From: Actinomycetota bacterium
GTDB lineage: Bacteria; Actinomycetota; Aquicultoria; Aquicultorales; Aquicultoraceae
Direction of reading: 5' to 3'
Length of the DNA: 58,669 nt
NCBI GenBank assembly: GCA_018333515.1
Contig: JAGXSZ010000016.1
Span: 1 to 58,669, forward strand
Part shown: positions 1 through 8,000 of the stretch, piece by piece
Position numbering within the stretch: the stretch's first letter is position 1
Layout: the number at the start of each line of letters is the position of its first letter
Position numbers and translations under genes: made by a program
The notes under the pieces: generated by a model
What the model was told of the DNA's origin: nothing
The model's database searches: none
The model's input: only the letters and a program-made list of their open reading frames with translations

Positions 1-743
1 CCGCCGGCTTTCGGTCCGACCGCCAAGAACGACGCGACCGGCACGGGCGCCCCCTCGTAGACGTCCGGCGCCCAGAAATGGAACGGTACCGCTGCGACCT
101 TAAAGCCGAGACCGACGACTATCATCACCATTCCGACGAGCAAGAGCGGTTGGATTGCCTGTCCGGCAAGCGCATCCGCTATCGCCGTAAAATTAGTCTG
201 CCCGGTCAAGCCGTACACTAGCGACATGCCGTAGAGCAAGATAACCGACGCGACAAGACCGAGCAAGAAATATTTGAGCGCCGCTTCGGCGGAGCCGGCC
301 GTCTTTTTGCTGCCGACCAGAATGTACGCCGGCAAAACCGTCAGCTCCAGCGCGATAAAGAGCATGATGAGGTCGGTCGCCGACGCCATAAACATAGTTC
401 CCAGAACCGAGAAGAGCATCATGCTGTAGAACTCGCCTTCCCCGATCGTCGTACGCGAACGGAGCGTCGCCAGGACGACCAGAGCGGTTGTGACAAGTAA
501 TATCCCTTTAAGAACCGTAGCCGTAAGGCCGATTGAGAACATGCCCATGAACTCAGTGGCTTCGACCCCGTAGAGCGTGGTGAGGCTAAAAAGCGCGGCT
601 GCTATGCCCAACAGGCTGAACCCACCAAGCATGCGTTTTCCGTTCGCCGATAGGTACATCTCTCCCAGCAACACGGCTATCGCGACGCCAAAGATTATTA
701 GTTCCGGCATTATGTTATTCCACTCGATTTGCATCAAATTCAT
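1..743 (-). CDS. nuoN: NADH-quinone oxidoreductase subunit N (partial)
   Basis: Membrane subunit of respiratory complex I, one of the three antiporter-like proton-translocating subunits. The visible 247 codons are the N-terminal half; the reading frame stays open to the window edge, so the C-terminus lies outside. Reading from the ATG at 743, the protein begins MNLMQIEWNN and continues as a series of hydrophobic helices. It contains the antiporter-family motifs VGSKKTAGSAEAALKYFLLG and FKVAAVPFHFWAPDVYEGAP, which are diagnostic of NuoN/NuoM/NuoL; the position after nuoM and the family-specific wording favour NuoN. The start lies one base past the nuoM stop, so it is translated as the last subunit of the operon, as in most bacterial nuo clusters. 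Confidence 0.95.
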   Translation of the reverse strand, partial: MNLMQIEWNNIMPELIIFGVAIAVLLGEMYLSANGKRMLGGFSLLGIAAALFSLTTLYGVEATEFMGMFSIGLTATVLKGILLVTTALVVLATLRSRTTIGEGEFYSMMLFSVLGTMFMASATDLIMLFIALELTVLPAYILVGSKKTAGSAEAALKYFLLGLVASVILLYGMSLVYGLTGQTNFTAIADALAGQAIQPLLLVGMVMIVVGLGFKVAAVPFHFWAPDVYEGAPVPVASFLAVGPKAG

Positions 744-744
744 C

Positions 745-2211
745 CTAGCTACCTCTTATCATTTGTAATACTGTGCTCACCGCGGGATCGATATATTGGA
801 GCAACGGCTTCGGATAGACGCCGAAAACGATGATCAGCGCCACCAGCGGCATCAGGCTCATAAACTCGCGCCCGTTCATATCTTTAAAATCTTCCATAGA
901 AGTCGGCGGCAAGCCATAGAACGCATTCTGAACCGCCCGCAAGAGGTAGAACGCACCCAGAGCGAGCGTCAGCACACCGAGAATAGTGTAGACCTTGTAC
1001 GCTTCGTAGGAGCCGAGCAGGACAAGAAACTCTCCGACGAAGCCGCTCAAACCCGGCAGACCCAGCGAAGCCAGCGACGCGAAGATAAACATCCCGCCGA
1101 GAATCGGTATCTTTAACGAGAGTCCGCCGAGCTTGGCGATGTCTCTCGTGTGGGTCCTCTCATAGATGTAGCCGACGACCAAGAAGAGCATGCCCGTTAT
1201 CAACCCGTGGTTTACCATCTGCAGAACCGCGCCGTTAATAGAGACCTGCGTCAGCGCGGCCAAGCCGAGCATAACGTAACCCATGTGGCTGACGCTCGAA
1301 TAAGCGACCAGCTTCTTGAGGTCGCTCTGCGATAAAGCGGCATACGCCCCATAGACGATACTGATCGCCGCGAGTACCGCTATATACGGCGCAAACTCTA
1401 CAAACTCACCGGGCATTATCTGCATGAGGACCCTGACAAACCCATAGGTTCCCATCTTAAGAAGAATACCCGCAAGGAGTACGCTGCCCGCGGTCGGAGC
1501 TTGGACGTGAGCGTCGGGCAACCAGGTATGGAACGGCCACATCGGCACCTTCACGGCAAAACCCAGAAAGAACGTCGCGAAGATAAAGGTCGATAAGGAG
1601 TGCGTATATCCCGACTGCATCAATGCGACCATATCGAAGGTGTTCAGCCCGGAAGTGAAGTATAGCGCCAAGATACCGACGAGCATGAGAACGCTCCCGG
1701 CTAGCGTGTATAGGAAGAACTTGAGAGCCGCGTAATTGCGATTCTCGCCGCCCCAGATACCGATTATGAAGTACATCGGGATAAGGACGATCTCCCAGAA
1801 GACGTAGAACAAAATAAAGTCGAGTGCGACAAAGGTGCCGAGCATGCCCACTGCGAGTAGTAATAGCAAGCTAAAATACTCCCTGACCCGCTCCTTTATA
1901 GACCATGATGCCAAAACCGCTATCACCATCAGCACCAGCGTCAATAAGAACAGCGGCATACTCAACCCGTCCAAGCCAAGGTGGTAAGATATGCCGAGGC
2001 CCGGCACCCAGACTTGCTTCTCTACAAACTGCATCGCCGATTGGCCGGCCGTGAAATCCGTCAGAATCGGGATGCTTAAGACGAGTCCGGCCAGAGTTGT
2101 GATAAGCGCGATGCCGCGAATTAAATTCGCCTTTTCGCGCGGCACAAACTGCAAGAGCAGCGCTCCCAGCAGAGGCAAGAAAACGATTATTGACAGTATT
2201 GGATAGTCCAT
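745..2211 (-). CDS. nuoM: NADH-quinone oxidoreductase subunit M
   Basis: Antiporter-like proton-pumping subunit of complex I, 488 residues, the usual length. About fourteen hydrophobic helices are visible. The conserved family segment (VKVPMWPFHTWLPDAHVQAP, near residue 220) and the following AGILLKMGTYGF are classic NuoM sequence, and SDLKKLVAYSSVSHMGY is the antiporter-family lysine helix. The ATG at 2211 is preceded by a purine-rich AAGGGCGTGAAGGA. The gene is tightly packed between nuoL and nuoN on the same strand. Confidence 0.97.
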   Translation of the reverse strand: MDYPILSIIVFLPLLGALLLQFVPREKANLIRGIALITTLAGLVLSIPILTDFTAGQSAMQFVEKQVWVPGLGISYHLGLDGLSMPLFLLTLVLMVIAVLASWSIKERVREYFSLLLLLAVGMLGTFVALDFILFYVFWEIVLIPMYFIIGIWGGENRNYAALKFFLYTLAGSVLMLVGILALYFTSGLNTFDMVALMQSGYTHSLSTFIFATFFLGFAVKVPMWPFHTWLPDAHVQAPTAGSVLLAGILLKMGTYGFVRVLMQIMPGEFVEFAPYIAVLAAISIVYGAYAALSQSDLKKLVAYSSVSHMGYVMLGLAALTQVSINGAVLQMVNHGLITGMLFLVVGYIYERTHTRDIAKLGGLSLKIPILGGMFIFASLASLGLPGLSGFVGEFLVLLGSYEAYKVYTILGVLTLALGAFYLLRAVQNAFYGLPPTSMEDFKDMNGREFMSLMPLVALIIVFGVYPKPLLQYIDPAVSTVLQMIRGS

Positions 2212-2260
2212 TCCTTCACGCCCTTAATAAAATTCGAATTAGTCCGTCTCTGTCGACCTA

Positions 2261-4096
2261 TTAAAACAACTCCATTGCCCGGAACGACCAGATTATCAAA
2301 ACGACGACACTTACCACCATGACCAGCGCATAGTTCTGCGCATAACCGGTCTGCACATACTTCAGGCCGCCGCCGATTCGCGCTGTGGCCTTAGCGACAC
2401 CGTTGACGGCGCCGTCGATTACCTTCTGGTCGAAGGTTAAGACATACCTCGCGATCGCATGTGTCGGCCTCACGAGTGTAAACTCATAGATTTCGTCGAT
2501 ATAGTAGTTGTTTACCAGAAGCTTGTAGACGATATTGTTCTTGCTTAACACATTAGACGGGAGCAAGTTTGTCGAGTATTTCAACCATGCGCCGAATATT
2601 CCGAGCACGGCTACTCCGATGGAGAGCCCCATAACCATGTAGTTGGTATGATGCTCGAATCCGCCTCCCAAAATAAACGACTGGTATGCGTAGCCCGTAA
2701 ACGGTGAACCGAGCAAGCCCGTGCTGAGCGCCAATACAGCCAGCAAGATCAACGGGACGGCCATCACAGCCGGCGACTCGTGGACGTGGTCCGCGTGGTG
2801 TCCTCTCGCTTTTCCAAAGAAGACCACGAATATCAGCCTGAAAGTGTAGAACGCCGTAAAGAGCGCCGTCAAAAGCCCAATCGCAAAGATGCCCATGTAC
2901 CCGCCGTCGAACGCCCCCAACAAAATCTCGTCCTTGCTCCAAAAGCCGCTGAACGGCGGGATTCCCGCAAGCGCGAGCCCTCCGATGACAAACGTCAGCG
3001 AGGTTATCTTCATCTTACGGCTCAAACCGCCCATGTCGAAAATCTCCTGGCTGTGGACTGCGTGGATGACGCTGCCCGCGCCCAAAAAGAGGAGCGCTTT
3101 GAAGAAAGCATGGTTCATCAGGTGGAACGTTCCCGCCGCGAACGCGCCGACACCGAGACCCATCATCATATATCCAAGCTGGCTGACTGTCGAGTAAGCC
3201 AGTATCTTCTTAATATCGGTCGCCGTCAATGCGATTGTCGCGGCCATAAACGCCGTTATCGTCCCTATAATCGCGACGAACTCCATTGCGGCCGGGCCTT
3301 GCTCGAAGAGCGGATAAGCACGGGCGACCAGATAGACGCCGGCGGCGACCATGGTAGCCGCGTGAATGAGCGCGCTGACCGGTGTCGGACCCTCCATGGC
3401 GTCAGGCAACCAAACATGGAGTGGAAACTGCGCCGATTTTCCGATAGCTCCGAAGAAGAAGAGTATCGCTATGAGCGACGCGGTCTCCGGCGCGAATTTC
3501 ATCGCGAAGACCTGGCTCATATCTAGCGTTCCGGCCGTTAAAAAGAGAATAATCAAGCCGATTGCAAAGCCGAGGTCGCCGACTCTCGTAACCATAAAGG
3601 CCTTCTTGGCGGCGTTGCTCGCGCTCCGTTTTTCGAACCAAAAACCGACCAGCAGATACGAAAAGAGACCTACGCCTTCCCAGGCCATGTACATCTGGAC
3701 AAAGTTCGGAGAAAAGACGAGCAACAGCATCGACGCGGTAAACATCGACAGACACGCGTAAAACCAACCATACCGTTTGTCACCGTGCATGTATCCTACT
3801 GAAAATAGCTGTACAAGCAAGCTGACAAACGTTACAACGACCAGCATCATGCCGGCTAGCGGGTCCAACAACAGACCAAAGGTCAGCTCCAGGTCGCCGA
3901 CGGTCAGCCAGGTAAACGTCAAATCGGCACGAGCGCCTCCCATAACATCCAGGAGCGCTTTTACCGACAGCCCAAACGCGGTACCGACAGCCAAGATGCT
4001 TAAATACGCAGACTTATCCCCAAGCCTCTTGCCGAAGACTACGAGCAATATAAAACTGAGTACGGGCAACAATACAATTAACGATAGGTAATCCAT
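2261..4096 (-). CDS. nuoL: NADH-quinone oxidoreductase subunit L
   Basis: Largest antiporter-like membrane subunit of complex I, 611 residues, including the C-terminal extension expected to form the long lateral helix along the membrane arm. Diagnostic motifs are MAWEGVGLFSYLLVGFWFEK near residue 138, SAQFPLHVWLPDAMEGPTPV near 215 and the following SALIHAATMVAAGVYL, all typical of NuoL. The ATG at 4096 follows a good AAGGGGA ribosome-binding site. A gap of about 50 bases separates it from nuoM. The C-terminal part is shorter and more variable than in E. coli NuoL, which is normal in anaerobes. Confidence 0.97.
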   Translation of the reverse strand: MDYLSLIVLLPVLSFILLVVFGKRLGDKSAYLSILAVGTAFGLSVKALLDVMGGARADLTFTWLTVGDLELTFGLLLDPLAGMMLVVVTFVSLLVQLFSVGYMHGDKRYGWFYACLSMFTASMLLLVFSPNFVQMYMAWEGVGLFSYLLVGFWFEKRSASNAAKKAFMVTRVGDLGFAIGLIILFLTAGTLDMSQVFAMKFAPETASLIAILFFFGAIGKSAQFPLHVWLPDAMEGPTPVSALIHAATMVAAGVYLVARAYPLFEQGPAAMEFVAIIGTITAFMAATIALTATDIKKILAYSTVSQLGYMMMGLGVGAFAAGTFHLMNHAFFKALLFLGAGSVIHAVHSQEIFDMGGLSRKMKITSLTFVIGGLALAGIPPFSGFWSKDEILLGAFDGGYMGIFAIGLLTALFTAFYTFRLIFVVFFGKARGHHADHVHESPAVMAVPLILLAVLALSTGLLGSPFTGYAYQSFILGGGFEHHTNYMVMGLSIGVAVLGIFGAWLKYSTNLLPSNVLSKNNIVYKLLVNNYYIDEIYEFTLVRPTHAIARYVLTFDQKVIDGAVNGVAKATARIGGGLKYVQTGYAQNYALVMVVSVVVLIIWSFRAMELF

Positions 4097-4111
4097 GATC
4101 CCCTTCCCCGG

Positions 4112-4420
4112 TTACCACCTAAAGATGTTGAACTGGTCAAGATTTACCGATTGCATATTTCGATAAATCATCAAAATCAAAGCCAAACCGACTGCGACTT
4201 CAGCCGCGCCGACGGCCATTACAAAAAGCGCGAAAATCTGCCCCGAGGCCTGCTCAGGCGCGATATACCTCGAAAACGCCACGAAATTGAGGTTTGCCGA
4301 GTTCAGCATTATTTCTACAGAGAGAAGCACCGCCACCGCGTTTCTTCGCAAAAGAACACCGGCCATACCGATAGCGAAGAGTACTCCGCTGAGTATCAAA
4401 TAGTAAGAGAGCGGTATCAT
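4112..4420 (-). CDS. nuoK: NADH-quinone oxidoreductase subunit K
   Basis: Small membrane subunit of complex I (MrpC-like), 102 residues with three transmembrane helices. The motif LLSVEIMLNSANLNFVAFSR in helix 2 carries the conserved membrane-embedded glutamate (E36 by count) needed for proton translocation, and a second acidic residue sits in VGAAEVAVGLALI. The start overlaps the nuoJ stop by four bases (ATGA) and has a GGAGGGAA ribosome-binding site, indicating translational coupling with nuoJ. Confidence 0.97.
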   Translation of the reverse strand: MIPLSYYLILSGVLFAIGMAGVLLRRNAVAVLLSVEIMLNSANLNFVAFSRYIAPEQASGQIFALFVMAVGAAEVAVGLALILMIYRNMQSVNLDQFNIFRW

Positions 4421-4923
4421 TTCCCTCCCTCCTCTCGCGCTATAATAACAGCGCCGATCAATGCCGCCAGCAGCAGAACCGATATGACCTCGAACGGAAG
4501 GATGTAATCTGTCATAAACATCCTTCCTATAAACGAAATCGTATCTTCCACCGGCGCTAACGCCGAAATCCTGAAAACAGTATCTTTAATGACGAATACG
4601 AGCAGCCCGACTAGACCAACGAGCGAGACAATCGTCACCCAGCGCTGCTCCATCGCCGAGGTCAGCCGCACATTCGTTAACTGCGCGGTGAGCATGATAC
4701 CGAAGAGCAGTACCACGACCACACCGCCGACATAGACGAAGACCTGCATGATGCCGATGAAGTCGGCGTTGAGCAGGAAAAAATATCCGGCGATCGATAG
4801 CAGGTACAGGCCTAAAAACATCGCGGCATGGAAGAGGTTTCTTCCCGTTACCACCAACACACCGCTGCCAACGGCTAAAACGGCTAGCGCGAAAAATATT
4901 ACATGCGAGACAATATCGTTCAT
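4417..4923 (-). CDS. nuoJ: NADH-quinone oxidoreductase subunit J
   Basis: Membrane subunit of complex I, 168 residues with five predicted helices. The segment FHAAMFLGLYLLSIAGYFFL followed by ADFIGIMQVFVYVGGVVVVLLFGIML is the hallmark of NuoJ, including the helix with the pi-bulge near the E-channel. The C-terminus ends VIIAREEGGK, also typical. The gene starts four bases after the stop of the unusual nuoI fusion and overlaps nuoK by four bases. Confidence 0.96.
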   Translation of the reverse strand: MNDIVSHVIFFALAVLAVGSGVLVVTGRNLFHAAMFLGLYLLSIAGYFFLLNADFIGIMQVFVYVGGVVVVLLFGIMLTAQLTNVRLTSAMEQRWVTIVSLVGLVGLLVFVIKDTVFRISALAPVEDTISFIGRMFMTDYILPFEVISVLLLAALIGAVIIAREEGGK

Positions 4924-4927
4924 ATCA

Positions 4928-6895
4928 CTACTCCCTGGACCGGCTCATATCCGTAGTCTCATATCGAAGGACATGCTCTTTATCGTAAAAGAGCCGTTCC
5001 TTAACATATTCCGCGTTTTCGAAGTCCTTACTCATCTCAAGCGCATCGGTCGGGCAAATCTCCGCGCAGAACCCGCAATACATACACTTCGTCAGGTCAA
5101 GGTCGTAGCTGACGACTCTTCGCTCGGTCTCCGTTGGGGCGGTTCGATTTACATCTATGCAATACATCGGGCACGTTCTCGCGCACATGGTGCATCCGCT
5201 ACAAATCCCGGTATTACAGACAAGGCACCGATTCGCCTCGCGCACTGCTTCCTCTTCCTTGAATCCAAGCTCTACCTCGTTAAAACCTTGTAGTCTCTCT
5301 TCGAGCGAGAGCATATCCATGTGGATCCGGCGATGCTCGGGTTCGGCCCAACCTAAGAAGCCTTGCGGATAGGTCGACCCTGTCGGCATAATCCGCGGCG
5401 TTCTGCCCTCTGCCAAATCGACTCCTTTGAAATACCTGTCGAGCGACTCGACAGCTTCGTGGCCGCTTGCTATCGCTTCAATCGCGGCCCCCGCCCCCGT
5501 GACAACCTCGCCGGCGACAAAAACTTTTTTGTTCGAGGTCTGAAGCGACAACTTGTCATAGACGATAACGCCCCGTTCAGTTAGCTCAATATCGCTTCCC
5601 GCCAGAAAGTCAAGTTCTGTCATTTGTCCGATTGCCGTCACGACAGTATCTACCTCAAGGACGAACTCGCTGCCCGGAATCGGCTCGGGACGCCGCCGGC
5701 CGGAAGCATCCGCCTCACCCAGGCCCATGCGTATGCATTCGAGGCCTGCTACTTTTCCATTTTCCACCACGACCCGCGTCGGGTTTGTGAGAAGTTCGAA
5801 AATGACGCCCTCCTCCTCCGACTCGTGAATCTCCTCAAACCGCGCCGGCATCTCGGTCTTACCGCGCCGATATACCAGATAGACCTCTTCCGCCCCTAAT
5901 CTAATAGATGTTCTCGCGCCGTCCATAGCGACGTTTCCACCCCCGACCACCGCTACCTTCTTGCCGATAGTGGGATTCTGCTCCAGGTTCATCGCGCGGA
6001 GCAGATCGAGGCAACCCCAAACACCTTCGGCATCCTCGCCTTCGATGCCGAGGTCCCATGACCCGGGAAGCCCGGTAGCAATCAAAACGGCGTCATATGA
6101 AGCGATGAGGTCGCTAAAGGTGATGTCTTTTCCTACCTCAACGTTCTTCTTCAGTTCGACACCGAGTGAACAGATCGACTCGACATCCCACTTAAGAACG
6201 TCCTTCGGCAACCTGTATTTAGGTATTCCCGTAAGAAGTGTGCCGCCGCCCTCTGGGTTCTTATCGTATATGGTCACGCTGTGACCTAGCTTAGCCAGCC
6301 CCTGAGCTGCTGTCAGCCCGGCCGGCCCGCCGCCTATAATCGCTATCTTCTTATCCGAGGTCTTCGGGATCGGAGCCGGGTGCGGCAACCCTCTACAAGC
6401 ATCCGCCGCGAACCGTTTGAGGTCACGTATCGATATCGCCTCATCAAAGTAGTTTCTGCGACACCCTTCTTCGCACGGCCGCGTACAGACCCGCCCTATC
6501 GACGCGGGCATCGAGCATCTCTCTCGAATAAGGTCGAGCGCCTCTTTATGCCTGCCCTTCCCTATCAGCTCTACATAGCCGCGCGCATCGACATGCGCGG
6601 GACACGAGAAGACACATGGCGGTAGCAGATCCTCGTCTTGCCTCTGCTCGATGGTCCTGTTGAACTCACCGATAATGTTGGGAAATTTCTCGACCGTTGT
6701 CGTCTCGACCATAACATCGTTCAACTTCGGCGTGCCGCGATACCGCTCGGCTAATTGCGGTTTCTCGTACGGATATAGCATTGTCGGCATAGGATGCCGC
6801 TTCAGCCTCTTGTCGATGATCTTTTGCACGGTGATCCTGTGCCCAGTGAATATGCTCATCCATGCTTCTATGAAGTCTGTTACACGTCCGGCCAT
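4928..6895 (-). CDS. nuoI: NuoI interrupted by a GltD-like FAD/NAD(P)H oxidoreductase
   Basis: A 655-residue chimera in the place of nuoI. Residues 1-60 resemble the NuoI N-terminus (membrane-associated helix, then LYPYEKPQLAERYRG). Residues about 90-490 are a complete flavoprotein of the GltD/NfnB type: an N-terminal iron-sulfur region (C94, C98, C137, C141, C145), FAD fold GGGPAG at 188-193, NAD(P)H fold VVGGGNVAMD at 316-325 followed by YRRGKTEMPA, and a C-terminal FAD contact at VFVAGEVVTG. Residues 565-645 are the NuoI ferredoxin domain with two 4Fe-4S motifs (C565/568/571/575 and C604/607/610/614) and the NuoI ending AEYVKERLFYDKEHVL. The ATG at 6895 is preferred over TTG at 6904 because AAAAGG lies nine bases upstream. 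The inferred role is feeding NAD(P)H electrons directly into the complex I iron-sulfur chain, since nuoEFG are missing. The YRR residues suggest NADPH, but that is untested. Confidence 0.85.
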   Translation of the reverse strand: MAGRVTDFIEAWMSIFTGHRITVQKIIDKRLKRHPMPTMLYPYEKPQLAERYRGTPKLNDVMVETTTVEKFPNIIGEFNRTIEQRQDEDLLPPCVFSCPAHVDARGYVELIGKGRHKEALDLIRERCSMPASIGRVCTRPCEEGCRRNYFDEAISIRDLKRFAADACRGLPHPAPIPKTSDKKIAIIGGGPAGLTAAQGLAKLGHSVTIYDKNPEGGGTLLTGIPKYRLPKDVLKWDVESICSLGVELKKNVEVGKDITFSDLIASYDAVLIATGLPGSWDLGIEGEDAEGVWGCLDLLRAMNLEQNPTIGKKVAVVGGGNVAMDGARTSIRLGAEEVYLVYRRGKTEMPARFEEIHESEEEGVIFELLTNPTRVVVENGKVAGLECIRMGLGEADASGRRRPEPIPGSEFVLEVDTVVTAIGQMTELDFLAGSDIELTERGVIVYDKLSLQTSNKKVFVAGEVVTGAGAAIEAIASGHEAVESLDRYFKGVDLAEGRTPRIMPTGSTYPQGFLGWAEPEHRRIHMDMLSLEERLQGFNEVELGFKEEEAVREANRCLVCNTGICSGCTMCARTCPMYCIDVNRTAPTETERRVVSYDLDLTKCMYCGFCAEICPTDALEMSKDFENAEYVKERLFYDKEHVLRYETTDMSRSRE

Positions 6896-6992
6896 CCAAA
6901 TCAACCTTTTCGCTACGAACTCTCGGCTCGACGCAGCCGACTCTCAGCGGTTTACGTAATCGCTAATCGCCGACGGCCATGAGCAGATCGTG

Positions 6993-8000
6993 TTAAATTG
7001 ACATTACAATTCCGGTTATCAAGATATTGAGCAATGCGAGCGGCAAGAGCACTTTCCAGCCCAAGTCCATTACCTGGTCGATACGGAAACGCGGTAAGGT
7101 CCAGCGCACCCACATTATTACAAAGATTATGCCGAAGAACTTGATAGCGAACCATATCGGAGCCAGGAACTCGGGGCCGGGTCCATGCCAACCACCGAGG
7201 AACAAGACTACGGTAAGCGCCGCCGCAGCGATAAGCGCTATATACTCCCCGAAAAGGAAGAACGCATATCGCATGCCGCTATATTCAGTGCTGTATCCGT
7301 GAACCAGCTCCGATTCGGTCTCCGGCAGATCGAACGGCACCCTGTTTATCTCCGCGAGGGTCGAGACGAAAAAGACCATAAATCCGATGGGCTGCAAGAA
7401 GATATACCACAAGCCCTGCGCGTCGACTATCGACGAAAGCTTAGTCGAGCCGACTATCATGACGATCCCGATGACCGATAGCGCTCGCGGCACTTCGTAA
7501 CTGACCATCTGAGCCGCCGCTCGAAGACCGCCCATCATCGCGTATTTATTATACGAGCCGAAGCCGGCCATTATTAATCCCGCTACGGCGATGGAGGGTA
7601 TAGCCAAAACATATAACAGCCCCACATTCAAGTCCTGAACGACCAGGCGCGGCCCTATCGGTATCGCCATAAGCCCGACGAAAGCCGATATGAATACCAG
7701 TGCCGGCGCGAGCCGGAAGAGCCAGCGGTCGGCATTCTTTGGAAAAACATCTTCCTTAGACAGCAATTTTATCATGTCGGCAATGAGCTGAAGCGTCCCG
7801 CGCGGCCCTACATGCGTGGGCCCTAAGCGCAGCTGGATGTCCGCGCTCACCTTGCGCTCCATGTAAACAAGGACGATTACGCCGAGTCCGCAAAGTGAGA
7901 AGACCGCCAAGGATAGCAGGAGCGCGATTGACGCGTCTAGCGCCCAAATCGGTATCCCGTTTCTAGTTGCGAATTCGAAAAGTTCCACGCTCGTCAGCAT
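6993..8000 (-). CDS. nuoH: NADH-quinone oxidoreductase subunit H
   Basis: Membrane subunit that links the quinone-binding cavity of complex I to the proton channels; 335 residues with eight to nine helices. Recognisable NuoH segments are YMERKVSADIQLRLGPTHVG near residue 46, QLIADMIKLLSKEDVFPKNA, EINRVPFDLPETESELVHGY near 216 and the late WVRWTLPRFRIDQVMDLGWK. The start codon overlaps the nuoCD stop (TAATG), with GAGGTGG upstream. About 97 bases separate its stop from the nuoI fusion, the longest gap inside the operon. Confidence 0.97.
   Translation of the reverse strand: MLTSVELFEFATRNGIPIWALDASIALLLSLAVFSLCGLGVIVLVYMERKVSADIQLRLGPTHVGPRGTLQLIADMIKLLSKEDVFPKNADRWLFRLAPALVFISAFVGLMAIPIGPRLVVQDLNVGLLYVLAIPSIAVAGLIMAGFGSYNKYAMMGGLRAAAQMVSYEVPRALSVIGIVMIVGSTKLSSIVDAQGLWYIFLQPIGFMVFFVSTLAEINRVPFDLPETESELVHGYSTEYSGMRYAFFLFGEYIALIAAAALTVVLFLGGWHGPGPEFLAPIWFAIKFFGIIFVIMWVRWTLPRFRIDQVMDLGWKVLLPLALLNILITGIVMSI

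Noticed and set aside
2780-3526. A 248-codon plus-strand frame inside nuoL
   Set aside because: It is antisense to a clear nuoL, is dominated by arginine and charged residues and has no recognisable domain. It is a shadow frame.
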